From assembly GCF_004353905.1 (NCBI RefSeq), contig NZ_SMOD01000037.1:1-64000 (forward strand): 64,000 nucleotides of DNA, written 5' to 3'. Position numbers and translations under genes: made by a program. A model generated the notes under the pieces. It ran no database searches and was not told the origin of the DNA. It saw only the letters and a program-made list of their open reading frames with translations. The stretch is from Paraburkholderia guartelaensis (GTDB lineage Bacteria > Pseudomonadota > Gammaproteobacteria > Burkholderiales > Burkholderiaceae). Positions 9,093 through 17,764 of this stretch are shown one piece after another (positions within the stretch are counted from its first letter, which is position 1; each line of letters begins with the position of its first letter).

Positions 9093-9824
9093 ATGCACAA
9101 CTGGCTTGAACCGAAGTATCTCGCGTGGCTCGAACAGGGTTTCTTCGTCACGCTGATGCTCTCTGCCTGCGCGGCGTCGTGTGCGACGCCGCTGGGCTTT
9201 CTGCTGGCGGTTGCGCGCACGGCCCGCACCCGCGCGATCGCGCGCGCTGCGGCACTCTACGTGTTCGTCTTCCGCAATTCTCCGCTGCTCGTTCAATTGC
9301 TGTTTTGGTACTTCGGAGCCGCGGCTGTGTTGCCTTCCGACTGGATGACCTGGCTCAACACGCCGCACGTGGCATCGTTCGGGCCGCTCATGCTGCGCTG
9401 GCCGAGTTTCGAACTGTTCGCCGGCTGGGTTGGATTGACGTGCTACACCACGGCGTTCATCGGCGAAGAGTTTCTGGCCGGCATGCGCGGCGTGAAGCAC
9501 GCACAGTGGCAGGCGGCTGCGGCGCTGGGCATGAGCCGTTACGCGACCCTGCGCTACGTGATCCTGCCGCAGGCGCTGCGCATTGCGACGCCGCCGCTCG
9601 CCGGCCAATACATGAACGTAATAAAGAACTCGTCGCTGACGATGGCGATAGGCGTCGGCGAGTTGTCGTATATGTCACGGCAGGTCGATACCGAAAGCTT
9701 CAGGACCTTCCAGGCATTCGGCACTGCGACCGTATTCTATGTGCTGGCCATCGCGATCATCGAGGTTGCGCTGGTGCTCTGGCAACGCGCCGGCCTGCGC
9801 GGTTTGCAGCGAGGCCGTGCGTGA
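9093..9824 (+). CDS. Amino-acid ABC transporter permease (HisM/GltJ type)
   Basis: A 243-residue inner-membrane permease with five to six hydrophobic helices. The binding-protein-dependent transport motif stands near residues 143-170: EEFLAGMRGVKHAQWQAAAA, with LGMSRYATLRYVILPQALR following, the loop that docks on the ATPase. It starts 16 nt after the binding-protein gene and overlaps the next permease by 4 bases, so the three form one operon. The two permeases should form a heterodimeric pore. Confidence 0.9.
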   Translation: MHNWLEPKYLAWLEQGFFVTLMLSACAASCATPLGFLLAVARTARTRAIARAAALYVFVFRNSPLLVQLLFWYFGAAAVLPSDWMTWLNTPHVASFGPLMLRWPSFELFAGWVGLTCYTTAFIGEEFLAGMRGVKHAQWQAAAALGMSRYATLRYVILPQALRIATPPLAGQYMNVIKNSSLTMAIGVGELSYMSRQVDTESFRTFQAFGTATVFYVLAIAIIEVALVLWQRAGLRGLQRGRA

Positions 9825-10504
9825 ACGAGTTCGAGTGGTGGCCTGCTTTGCGTTATTTGATGATCGGCGCGTTTCCGGCGGGACCGCTGGGAGGCGTTGC
9901 GCTGACGATCGCGCTCTCAGTCGTGTCGGCGCTGCTGGCGGCCCTGATCGGATTCGCGCTTGGCGTTGCGCTCGCGATGACGCGCGGCGTCGTACGTCTC
10001 GCGCTGACCGCCGGGATCGCGTTCTTTCGCGCGATACCCGTGCTGATGCTGATTTTCTGGACCTTCTTCCTGATGCCGATTCTGCTGCACGTCGACGTTC
10101 CCGGCCTTGCGACCGTTGTGTGCGCGCTGGCGTTGATCGGCGGCGCGTATCTGTCGCATTCGGTCTATGCCGGCATCACGTCGATCAGCGAAGGGCAGCG
10201 GCAGGCAGCGCTTTCGCTGGGCTTGACGCGCTGGCAGGCATTACGCGAAGTCATCCTGCCGCAAGCCGTGCGGGTGATGATGCCGTCGTTCGTCAATCAG
10301 TGGGTGGCGTTGATCAAGGACACGTCGCTCGCCTATATCGTCGGCGTGCCGGAATTCACGTTCCTGGCCAATCAGCTCAATAACCGTCTGCTGGTGTACC
10401 CGGCGCAAATCTTCCTGTTCGTCGGGCTCGTGTATCTGCTGCTGTGCGGGGCGTTGCAGTGGATCGCCAATGCGCTGCTCGCGGGCCGTGAGCCAGGCTT
10501 TTGA
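9821..10504 (+). CDS. Amino-acid ABC transporter permease, second subunit (GltK type)
   Basis: A 227-residue membrane protein with the same fold as its neighbour and the ATPase-docking loop ITSISEGQRQAALSLGLTRW followed by REVILPQAVRVMMP. It starts at a GTG overlapping the stop of the first permease (GTGA), which indicates translational coupling. No ATP-binding subunit gene follows: the next gene encodes a secreted DUF4148 protein. The importer must borrow an ATPase encoded elsewhere. Confidence 0.88.
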   Translation: MNEFEWWPALRYLMIGAFPAGPLGGVALTIALSVVSALLAALIGFALGVALAMTRGVVRLALTAGIAFFRAIPVLMLIFWTFFLMPILLHVDVPGLATVVCALALIGGAYLSHSVYAGITSISEGQRQAALSLGLTRWQALREVILPQAVRVMMPSFVNQWVALIKDTSLAYIVGVPEFTFLANQLNNRLLVYPAQIFLFVGLVYLLLCGALQWIANALLAGREPGF

Positions 10505-10622
10505 CCGACGCGCACAAATGTTGTTCCCGTGCAGTTCTTTATCTTGAGTGCTCACCTAACTACGATGCGTTGGCCAGCTTCATACAACCGTATGCAGCCC
10601 TTCATAGACATCGAGGTGAATC

Positions 10623-10955
10623 ATGAAACTGAAAGTTGTGGCTTCGGCCCTGTCAATCGCTGTGGCGCTCGCCGCGCCTGCTGTCGCATTTGCTCAATCA
10701 AACGGCGCGCTCACCCGCGCGCAGGTTCGCAATCAGCTCATCCAGCTGGAAAAAGCGGGGTATCGCCCCGGAGACGGTGATCAGACGACTTACCCTCAGC
10801 AGATCCAGCAGGCCGAAGCGCGAGTGGCCCGTACAGCTGCGGCGTCGAGCGGCTATGGCGGGGTAGCCAGCGGGACTTCCGCATACGGGGAAGCGACGGC
10901 AGCTGCACCCCAAGCGGGTGTGCCGGGTCTGCGACCGATCTATTCCGGCCAATGA
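10623..10955 (+). CDS. Secreted DUF4148 family protein
   Basis: A 110-residue exported protein. It has a clear signal peptide (MKLKVVASALSIAVALAAP, cut after AFA) followed by the DUF4148 motif LTRAQVRNQLIQLEKAGYRP and an Ala/Gly/Ser-rich tail. Burkholderiaceae carry many copies of this small periplasmic family; no biochemical role is established. A GAGGTG ribosome site precedes the ATG. It is likely transcribed alone. Confidence 0.85.
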   Translation: MKLKVVASALSIAVALAAPAVAFAQSNGALTRAQVRNQLIQLEKAGYRPGDGDQTTYPQQIQQAEARVARTAAASSGYGGVASGTSAYGEATAAAPQAGVPGLRPIYSGQ

Positions 10956-11071
10956 CTCACTGGATTGATGAGGATGACGACATAACTGCGAACACCGGCC
11001 CGGGCAGTTGCTGCTCGGCCCGGTCTCGGATCAGCAGGATCCGGGAGTGTCGCCCCCGGGAATATGCCGAT

Positions 11072-11125
11072 TTGCGCGAATGAAATTCTCGTGCTAATTT
11101 TTCATGAAATTTAACATGAAAAATT
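11072..11125 (+). promoter_or_regulatory. Promoter and palindromic operator of the FAD oxidoreductase operon
   Basis: TTGCGC (11072-11077) and TAATTT (11095-11100) stand 17 bp apart. Overlapping the -10 is a perfect 11-bp inverted repeat, AATTTTTCATG (11096-11106) and CATGAAAAATT (11115-11125), with an 8-bp centre. ATGAAATT half-sites recur at about 11080 and 11104. The position would block transcription when occupied, most simply by the cupin-type repressor encoded downstream. Confidence 0.75.
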
Positions 11126-11137
11126 TCACGCGCGCTC

Positions 11138-12433
11138 ATGTTCGCTCAATCGACTCGTCATATCGAAAGCTATTACGCACGTCACTACGCAGAGAGCGGC
11201 GCGTTGCCCGAGCGCCCCGCGCTGGCGGGCGATTACGACGCGGACGTCCTGATCGTGGGCGCGGGTTTCAGCGGCCTGCACACGGCGTTGCGGCTGGCGC
11301 TGGCCGGCCGGCGCGTAGCGGTCGTCGAGGCGAGCCGCGTGGCGTGGGCCGCCTCGGGGCGCAACGGCGGTCAGGCGCTCCTCGGCTGGTCGTGCGACAT
11401 GCCGCCGTTCGAGCAGGCGCTGGGTTTGGCGGGCGCGCGCGAGTTGTGGGACAGCATGCGCTGGGCTGCCGCCGAAGTGCGCGAGTTGCCCGCGCGGCAC
11501 GGTTTCGACATCGACTACCGGCCAGGCAGCCTGTGGGCGGCGGTCCGGCGCTCGCGTGTCGCCATGCTCGAAGCCGCGCGCGACGAGGCCGAGCAAAAGT
11601 GGGGCTACGACCGCCTGCGCCTCATCACCGAGCCGGAGATGCCGGAGTGGATCGCCAGCCGCCGTTATCGCGCGGCGCTCTACGACCCCGAGGCGGGGCA
11701 TCTCGACCCGCTCAAGCTTGCGCTCGGCCTCGCCGACGCCATTGAGCGCGCGGGCGGAGCGATCTTCGAGCAGAGCCGCGTGCTCGAGTACCGCGAAACG
11801 CCGGGCGGCTACGTGGCGAGCACGCGCGAAGGTTCGGTGCGCGCCGGCACGCTGGTGCTCGCCTGCAACGCCTACATCGACCGGCTCGATAGCGATCTGG
11901 CTGCCCGTGTGTTGCCCGTGGGCACCTGGCAGATCGCCACACGCAGGCTCGACCCTGCGCTTGCTCGCTCGCTGCTGCCGCGCAACAGTTGCGTGATCGA
12001 CAATCAGTTCGTGCCGGACTACTTTCGCCTGAGCCCGGACGATCGCCTGCTGTTCGGCGGTGCGTGCACATATCTTGGCGGCATCCCGAAGGACATCGGC
12101 GCCGCGATCCGCCCGAGTCTCGAGCGTGCATTTCCGCAACTGCGCGGCATCGAATTCGAATACGCGTGGGGCGGTCACATCGACATCAGCATCCGCCGCA
12201 CGCCAGACGTCGGTCACCAACGCGATCGCTACTGGCTGCAGGGCTTTTCCGGGCACGGCATTCTGCCGACGCTCGCTGCGGCGCGCGCCGTTGCCGACGC
12301 CATCCTCGGCGAGCCGCGCTTGCTCTCGCTCTATGAGCGCATTCATAATCCGCGCTTTCCGGGCGGCGAGCGCTTCGCCGCGCCGCTCGAGGCGCTCGGC
12401 AAGCTGTGGTATCGCCTGCGCGACGTCGTGTGA
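11138..12433 (+). CDS. FAD-dependent oxidoreductase, PuuB/OrdL-like (DAO family)
   Basis: A 431-residue soluble flavoenzyme of the D-amino-acid-oxidase/glycine-oxidase superfamily. The dinucleotide-binding motif DVLIVGAGFSGLHTA lies at about 36-50, GRNGGQALLGW follows near 80 (typical of gamma-glutamylputrescine oxidase and relatives), and a C-terminal FAD motif GFSGHGILPTLAAARAVAD is near 370. It should oxidise an amine or amino acid with O2. The following regulator gene is of the PuuR type, which supports a polyamine or amino-compound substrate, but no puuA, puuC or puuD gene is adjacent, so the substrate is open. Confidence 0.85.
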   Translation: MFAQSTRHIESYYARHYAESGALPERPALAGDYDADVLIVGAGFSGLHTALRLALAGRRVAVVEASRVAWAASGRNGGQALLGWSCDMPPFEQALGLAGARELWDSMRWAAAEVRELPARHGFDIDYRPGSLWAAVRRSRVAMLEAARDEAEQKWGYDRLRLITEPEMPEWIASRRYRAALYDPEAGHLDPLKLALGLADAIERAGGAIFEQSRVLEYRETPGGYVASTREGSVRAGTLVLACNAYIDRLDSDLAARVLPVGTWQIATRRLDPALARSLLPRNSCVIDNQFVPDYFRLSPDDRLLFGGACTYLGGIPKDIGAAIRPSLERAFPQLRGIEFEYAWGGHIDISIRRTPDVGHQRDRYWLQGFSGHGILPTLAAARAVADAILGEPRLLSLYERIHNPRFPGGERFAAPLEALGKLWYRLRDVV

Positions 12434-12446
12434 CAGAGAGAACCGC

Positions 12447-13004
12447 ATGGACCAGCAGGACGAAATCGAAGGCCTCGCGATCCTCATTCGCGATCTGCGC
12501 AAGCACAAGAAGGTGACGCTCGCCGAACTCGCGCAAAAGATCGGCCGCTCGGTGGGGTTTCTTTCTCAGGTCGAGCGGGGGCTTTCGCGGCCCACAGTGG
12601 CGGATCTCACGGCCATCGGCGAGGCGCTGCAGACGCCCACCACTTACTTCTATAGTGTGAGCATGCCGCGCGAACTGCCGTGGGTCACGCGGCCAGGCGA
12701 GCGGCGCACGCTTTACTACGGCGGCGGCATTACGGACGTGCTCGTTTCGCCCAGCATGTCGTCAGGTTTCTCGATGCTGGAGAGCCGGCTCGATCCCGGC
12801 GCGACGAGCGGCGAGCGCCCCGTGGACGACAGCGACGAGCAGGGCGGCTTCGTGCTCGAAGGCGAACTGACGATCTGGGTGGAGGGGAGCGACGAGCCTG
12901 TGTCGCTGCGGGCCAACGACAGCTTCCAGTTGCCGGCCCGTCGCCGCTTTCGCTACGCCAATCTCGCCGATGCACCCGCGCGCGTGCTATGGGTTTTCAC
13001 CTGA
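12447..13004 (+). CDS. XRE-family repressor with C-terminal cupin domain (PuuR-like)
   Basis: A 185-residue transcription regulator. An XRE helix-turn-helix (about 8-62, TLAELAQKIGRSVGFLSQVE then GLSRPTVADLTAIGEAL) is joined to a cupin domain (about 110-180; EQGGFVLEGELTIWVEGS, NDSFQLPA). Relatives such as PuuR sense a polyamine or amino-acid derivative through the cupin and release the operator. It starts 13 nt after the oxidoreductase and is probably in the same transcript, so it would autoregulate through the palindrome at 11096-11125. Confidence 0.85.
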   Translation: MDQQDEIEGLAILIRDLRKHKKVTLAELAQKIGRSVGFLSQVERGLSRPTVADLTAIGEALQTPTTYFYSVSMPRELPWVTRPGERRTLYYGGGITDVLVSPSMSSGFSMLESRLDPGATSGERPVDDSDEQGGFVLEGELTIWVEGSDEPVSLRANDSFQLPARRRFRYANLADAPARVLWVFT

Positions 13005-13626
13005 GCCTGGCTGTCGCGACCGAACGCGGCGAGTAGGCTGGTAATCAGCATCACTGATCAATACATCGGCTAACCGGGCGATTTCCTTTCGCGCAGACGA
13101 CACGAAAGGCGTTCATGCTGTCTTACGTTGCGCAATTGAAAGACATGCACGCGATTCGGCCGGCCGCCGTCCCCGGTTTGGATGACGGCTTCGAAGCTGC
13201 GTGGCGCCCCGTTCGCCCCGCTCGAACCTCCCGGCTGGCTCGCCGGATGCCGCGAAGGCGGCGTTCCCGAGGGTGACAGCAGGCAGCCGGCTGTCCCGGC
13301 GAGACATTTTTTCAGGCCTGGTCAAAATCGGAAATATTGCCGATTTTGGTTATGCCTCAGAGCTGATCTGCACGAATCGTTCCTGTATAAACCCGTTTAA
13401 AACCGCCGCAATGTCGTTTTTGTGCATTTTTGCCAATTTTTAACGTGTTTTTGTCTACACACTGACTCCGTGTTGTGCTATTGATTCGGCTTTCGCCGTC
13501 ATGCACGTGGGAGGCAAAACACGTGCCGGGCGGGCGATCGGCGCGTTTCCATATGCAACGCGATTTGCCTGTTTTGCCCGCGTGAGGTAGGGTATGCAGG
13601 TTTTCTCAACTCAACACAGGTAGCAG
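13005..13626. other. Gene-free stretch upstream of HU with an inverted repeat
   Basis: About 620 bases without a supportable gene. It holds a perfect 9-bp inverted repeat CAAAATCGG (13323-13331) / CCGATTTTG (13340-13348) with an 8-bp AT-rich centre, and an AT-rich tract (13385-13445). The HU promoter must lie in the right half. A 53-codon frame at 13116 has no domain and is not called. Confidence 0.55.
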
Positions 13627-13905
13627 ATGAACAAACAGGAACTCATTGACGCAGTCGCCGCTAGCACGGGCGAGACCAAGGCAGCCACGGGCGCAGCTAT
13701 CGACGCGATCCTCGACGTCGTGACGCGTGCGGTCACCTCGGGTGACTCCGTGCAACTCGTCGGCTTCGGCTCGTTCTCGACTGGCCAGCGTGCCGCCCGC
13801 GTGGGCCGCAACCCTGCCACGGGCGCGGAGATCCAGATTGCCGCCGCCAAGACGGTGAAGTTCACCGCTGGCAAGGCATTCAAGGACGCTGTCAACGCGT
13901 CGTGA
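13627..13905 (+). CDS. hup: HU-family DNA-binding protein
   Basis: A 92-residue nucleoid protein that bends and compacts DNA as a dimer. It starts MNKQELIDAVAASTG, has the GFGSFSTGQRAARVGRNPATG signature in two overlapping parts (about 46-66) that forms the DNA-embracing arm, and ends KTVKFTAGKAFKDAVN. The length is exactly that of bacterial HU. It is monocistronic: a long leader precedes it and a strong terminator follows. Confidence 0.95.
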   Translation: MNKQELIDAVAASTGETKAATGAAIDAILDVVTRAVTSGDSVQLVGFGSFSTGQRAARVGRNPATGAEIQIAAAKTVKFTAGKAFKDAVNAS

Positions 13906-14055
13906 TGCCAAGCCGCCGCCATGGCGGACGCGCGCTGCCGGCTCGCTTGCTGGCGCGCGACGCAGCATCACGCCAGTGCGGTGGCCTGCACTCGGGCACG
14001 TGGCTTCAGGCCGCTAGCCTGAGTGTGTGAAACGAGGGCGCAAGGCCCTCGGCAA

Positions 14056-14085
14056 GCCGGCATGTTCACATGCCGGCCGCTTTTT
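14056..14085 (+). terminator. Rho-independent terminator of the HU gene
   Basis: A perfect 9-bp stem GCCGGCATG / CATGCCGGC (14056-14064 and 14069-14077) with loop TTCA is followed after CGC by TTTTTCTT. It stands about 150 nt after the HU stop; the U-run is on the plus strand only. Confidence 0.85.
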
Positions 14086-14134
14086 CTTCCCTGCTTTTCT
14101 TACGGTATCCGAAGCGTTTCTCGCGCATCGGGCT

Positions 14135-15637
14135 TCAGGCGTCACGCGCTGCGTCGGCTTCCAGCGACGTGCGGCTCGTTTCGTTGCGGCGGCGCTTGGC
14201 CTCGTACATCGCCGCGTCCGCTTCACGCAGCATCGCTTCCACGCTTTCGCCTTCCTCGCAGCTCGCGAAGCCCATTGAAAAACTCAGCTTCGGTCCGCCG
14301 TAAAACTGGTTGTTCAATTCCACCAGTTTGTTGATGCTGTCCACCACGGTTTCCGCATCGCGCAGGTCGGCGCCGGGCATCAACACGGCAAATTCGTCGC
14401 CGCCGATGCGCGCCGCCTGATACGGTTTCTGGATCGCTTTCGCGAGCACTTCGCCTGCGCGGCGCAGCAACGCGTCGCCGGCCGCGTGGCCGAGTTGATC
14501 GTTCACCGTCTTCAGGTTGTCCATATCGACGACGATCGCGCTTACCGGGAACGGCCCCTTGCGATGCAGGCGATTGAGTTCGTCCACATAGAACGAGCGG
14601 TTCTTGAGCTTCGTGAGCACGTCGTGCTTGCCGAGGAATTCGAGGTAGGCCTCGGCTTTCTTGCGCGCCGTGATGTCGGTGAGCGCGAGCAACACGAGGT
14701 CCCATTGCGCTTCGTGGCCCGGAAACACGGAAAACTGCAGGTGTACGTTGACCTCGCTGCCGTCGAGCGCATAGTTCACGACCTCGCGCTGCTGAAAGAG
14801 GCGGCCTTCCCAGAGATCGAGCAACTGCTCGCGAAAGTGCGGACGCATCTCGTCGCGGAACACTTCGGGCAGGCGCGCGAGCAACGTGGCTTTGTCCGGC
14901 GCGCGAAACATGCCCAGCGTGTAGTGATTCACGTCGAGCACCTGGATTTCGCTCATGCAGCGCTCGACGAATTCGGGATGCACGTCGGTGAAGGTGCGAA
15001 AGTCGACGATGCCCTGCTCGCGCACCTCGTTGAGCAACTCGCGAATGGCGGAGAAGTTTTCGACCCACAGCGAAACCGGCGAGTGCTCGAAAACGCCGAG
15101 CGCATATTGCTCGCTCGCTGCCGCCCGATGGCGCGCTTCTTCGAGCGCCGAGACGTCTTCGATCGCCACGAGCACGCGGCTCCAGTCGGCTTCGTGGCCC
15201 GGCAGAATCACGCCGCGCAACAAGATATCCATGCGCCGGCCGCGCAACGTGTAGTTCACGCTCTTGCTCTCGAACGTGCTGTGCCCGGCCCACATCTGCT
15301 CGAGTTCGCCCACGTGCGCCTGGAACATGTCGTCGCGCAGCACCTGCGGAAGATGCGCGGCGAGTTCTTCGTAGTCGCGCGCACCGTAAAGATCGAGCGT
15401 ATGGCGATTGACCTTGAGCACGCGGATGCAGGCCGAGCATTCGGCCACGCGGCGCGGATCGTCTTCGAGGAAGCGGCGCAGATCGGTCACGCCTTGTGCA
15501 CGCCAGCGATCGAACAGCGCGCGCAGCTGGCTATAGTCTTCGAGCCACAGCGAAGTGGGCGTCACGTCGAAGAAATCGAGCAGATCGACGCCCATGTTGG
15601 CAAAGCTGGCCGCGGTGGCCGGGGTGCCTTGTTGCAT
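14135..15637 (-). CDS. Diguanylate cyclase with two PAS domains
   Basis: A protein of about 500 residues that should make cyclic di-GMP. Two tandem PAS-like sensor repeats (about 15-150 and 160-300) share the opening SLWLEDYS / SLWVENFS, a YTL segment and a PGHEA-W motif, so they arose by duplication. A GGDEF domain follows, with GGDEF intact at 412-416. The RxxD inhibitory site that usually stands five residues before GGDEF is absent, so product inhibition is not expected. There is no transmembrane segment. The ATG at 15637 is preferred; a GTG at 15703 is in frame but would add residues unlike the family. It is convergent with HU. Confidence 0.88.
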   Translation of the reverse strand: MQQGTPATAASFANMGVDLLDFFDVTPTSLWLEDYSQLRALFDRWRAQGVTDLRRFLEDDPRRVAECSACIRVLKVNRHTLDLYGARDYEELAAHLPQVLRDDMFQAHVGELEQMWAGHSTFESKSVNYTLRGRRMDILLRGVILPGHEADWSRVLVAIEDVSALEEARHRAAASEQYALGVFEHSPVSLWVENFSAIRELLNEVREQGIVDFRTFTDVHPEFVERCMSEIQVLDVNHYTLGMFRAPDKATLLARLPEVFRDEMRPHFREQLLDLWEGRLFQQREVVNYALDGSEVNVHLQFSVFPGHEAQWDLVLLALTDITARKKAEAYLEFLGKHDVLTKLKNRSFYVDELNRLHRKGPFPVSAIVVDMDNLKTVNDQLGHAAGDALLRRAGEVLAKAIQKPYQAARIGGDEFAVLMPGADLRDAETVVDSINKLVELNNQFYGGPKLSFSMGFASCEEGESVEAMLREADAAMYEAKRRRNETSRTSLEADAARDA

Positions 15638-15872
15638 GTCGGTTGGATGTAAGGGAGCGGGGCGCGGCGGGCTGCGCCGCACGGAATAACCGAATCCTGG
15701 CACACCTTGGGGCCGGAGTGGGCGTCGACGATGCAGATGTCACGTCGCCGCGGCGTCGGTGGCGGCCGTTGAGGTGTTCAGCGAGCCGACCTGCATCGCG
15801 GCCGGCTCGGGGCAAAACGCGAGCGTAACGTCGGATGGCGATACGTTTCGCATCGAAAGGCTGCGCGGGCAC

Positions 15873-16250
15873 TCAGTCGGACGTTTCGATCGAATCGACG
15901 CGATCCGGGTAGAACGCCAGATGGTCCTTGATTGCCGACACCGCTTCATGCGGCGTTTCATAGCTCCATATCGCGTTCTCGGCCCGCGCGCCGCCTGGCG
16001 TAATCGAGTAGTACGAAGCCTCGCCCTTGTATGGGCACCAGCTCTTGTGTTCCGTGCGTGAGAGCAGCGACATGTCGGCGTCCTCTCGCGGTATGTAGAA
16101 CACGGCCGGATAGCTCGCCTCGCGCAGCGTAAGCGCGCGGCGCGTGTCGGCGATCACGCGGCCGCCTGCTTTCACCACCACGTGCGTGTGCGCCGGTTCG
16201 ACCGTGATCGGATGATCGGGGCCGGGAATCTTGACGGTCCGTGTGTCCAT
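15873..16250 (-). CDS. DUF427 domain protein
   Basis: A 125-residue soluble protein matching DUF427 across its whole length. Typical segments are RVIADTRRALTLREASYPAV (about 31-50), YIPREDADM, and HKSWCPYKGEASYYS (about 69-83), with the conserved Cys-Pro-Tyr-Lys and a C-terminal FYPDRVD. Structures of the family show a small beta-tent fold; the biochemical role is not established. It is not obviously in an operon. Confidence 0.88.
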   Translation of the reverse strand: MDTRTVKIPGPDHPITVEPAHTHVVVKAGGRVIADTRRALTLREASYPAVFYIPREDADMSLLSRTEHKSWCPYKGEASYYSITPGGARAENAIWSYETPHEAVSAIKDHLAFYPDRVDSIETSD

Positions 16251-16468
16251 GGCTCGGTTCCTCGCGAAAGGGGTTGGAAATGCGGACGTTTAGCCGAATA
16301 CATCATATGCAATTGCAGATTAACTGGTAGGGGAAAACGCTGCAGGCTGTTTCAATGAGGGCGCGACTGAGTTCGACGCACGGGCGGCGATAGTCACGCG
16401 ATTGCGCCGCGTGCATTCGCGCTTCCAGTCTCTAGCCGCGCCTTCATTTACCCGCAGCAGGATCACTG

Positions 16469-17614
16469 ATGAGCCTCGATATTTTCTGGTTCTTGCCGAC
16501 TTCCGGCGACACCCGCTACCTCGGCAAATCCGATTTCGGCCGCGCGCCGACGAACGCCTACATGCGCCAGATAGCCGTGACCGCCGAAGAACTCGGCTAC
16601 GACGGCCTCCTTATCCCCACCGGCAGCAGCTGTCTCGACCCGTGGGTGACGGCGGCGAGCCTTGCGCCGGTCACGCAGCGCATCAAGCTGCTCGTGGCGC
16701 TGCGCACATCGCTCGGCGGCCCCACCGCTTCGGCGCGCCAGGCGGCCACGCTCGACCAGGCGCTGAACGGCCGCTTGCTGCTCAACGTCGTGCCGGGCGG
16801 CGACGCCACCGAACTCGCGGCCGACGGCGTGTTCCTCGCGCACGACGAGCGCTACGAAGCCGCCGACGAATTCCTGACGATCTGGCGCGATCTGCTGCGC
16901 GGCGACACGGTGAACTTCGAGGGCAAGCATTTGCGAGTGCAGGGCGCGCAGAATTTTCACGCGCCGGTTCAGACGCCACATCCGCCGCTGTATTTCGGCG
17001 GCTCATCTCCGGCGGCGCACGAACTGGCGGCAAAGCACGTGGACGCCTATCTCACGTGGGGCGAGCCGCCCGAAGCCGTCGCGCAGAAGTTCGCCGATAT
17101 CCGCGAGCGGGCGGCGCGCCATGGACGCACGCTCAAGCTCGGCGTGCGCCTGCACGTGATCGTGCGCGAGACCAACGACGAAGCGTGGGCCGCCGCCGAG
17201 CGCCTCATCAGCAAGCTCGATGACGACGATATCCGCCGCGCCCAGGAAAACTACGCGCGCATGGATTCGGTGGGCCAGCGCCGCATGGCCGATCTGCACG
17301 GCGGCAGCCGCGACAAGCTCGAGATCAGCCCGAACCTGTGGGCCGGTGTGGGCCTCGTGCGCGGCGGCGCGGGCACGGCGCTCGTGGGCGATCCGCAAAC
17401 CGTGGCGGCGCGCCTCAAGGAATACGTGGACGCCGGCGCGGACAGCTTCGTGCTCTCCGGCTATCCGCACCTCGAAGAGGCGATCCGCTTCGCGGAACTG
17501 GTGTTCCCGCTGCTGCCGGGCAAGAAGCCGGTGACGCTGCGCGACCAAGCCTTGACGGGCGGCGCGTTCGACGTGCGTGCGCGTGAGCGGGCGCAGGAGG
17601 CCGGGCGCGCGTGA
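16469..17614 (+). CDS. ssuD: FMNH2-dependent alkanesulfonate monooxygenase
   Basis: A 381-residue flavin-dependent monooxygenase of the bacterial luciferase-like family, the length of E. coli SsuD. It cleaves C1 and longer alkanesulfonates to aldehyde and sulfite, using FMNH2 supplied by a separate reductase. SsuD signatures are present: the start MSLDIFWFLPTSGDTRYLG, LIPTGSSCLDPWV (catalytic-site Cys region), QRIKLLVALR and NVVPGGD, YFGGSSPAAHELAAKHVD, and SGYPHLEEA. Unlike the usual ssuEADCB operon, no reductase or sulfonate transporter gene is adjacent, so it must use partners encoded elsewhere. Confidence 0.93.
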   Translation: MSLDIFWFLPTSGDTRYLGKSDFGRAPTNAYMRQIAVTAEELGYDGLLIPTGSSCLDPWVTAASLAPVTQRIKLLVALRTSLGGPTASARQAATLDQALNGRLLLNVVPGGDATELAADGVFLAHDERYEAADEFLTIWRDLLRGDTVNFEGKHLRVQGAQNFHAPVQTPHPPLYFGGSSPAAHELAAKHVDAYLTWGEPPEAVAQKFADIRERAARHGRTLKLGVRLHVIVRETNDEAWAAAERLISKLDDDDIRRAQENYARMDSVGQRRMADLHGGSRDKLEISPNLWAGVGLVRGGAGTALVGDPQTVAARLKEYVDAGADSFVLSGYPHLEEAIRFAELVFPLLPGKKPVTLRDQALTGGAFDVRARERAQEAGRA

Positions 17615-17672
17615 GCACCGCAATATGTGGCGACTGGGCCGGATACCGAGGGCCTGCCTGGCGATTATTCGT

Positions 17673-17750
17673 GTGAGCGATATTTTCGATTTATTGGCGT
17701 GAGTGATATTGGCGAAATATTCTTCACAGGCATATAATCGGTTTATGCCT
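17673..17750 (+). promoter_or_regulatory. hipBA promoter with repeated and inverted operator elements
   Basis: TTGGCG (17709-17714) and TATAAT (17733-17738) are 18 bp apart. GTGAGYGATATT occurs twice in direct orientation (17673 and 17699, 26 bp apart), and the second copy pairs imperfectly with a TCAC end at 17724-17727. AGGCATA (17728-17734) and TATGCCT (17744-17750) form a perfect 7-bp inverted repeat enclosing the -10 box. These are the expected sites for HipB autorepression. Confidence 0.7.
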
Positions 17751-17764
17751 CACAGGAATATGCC

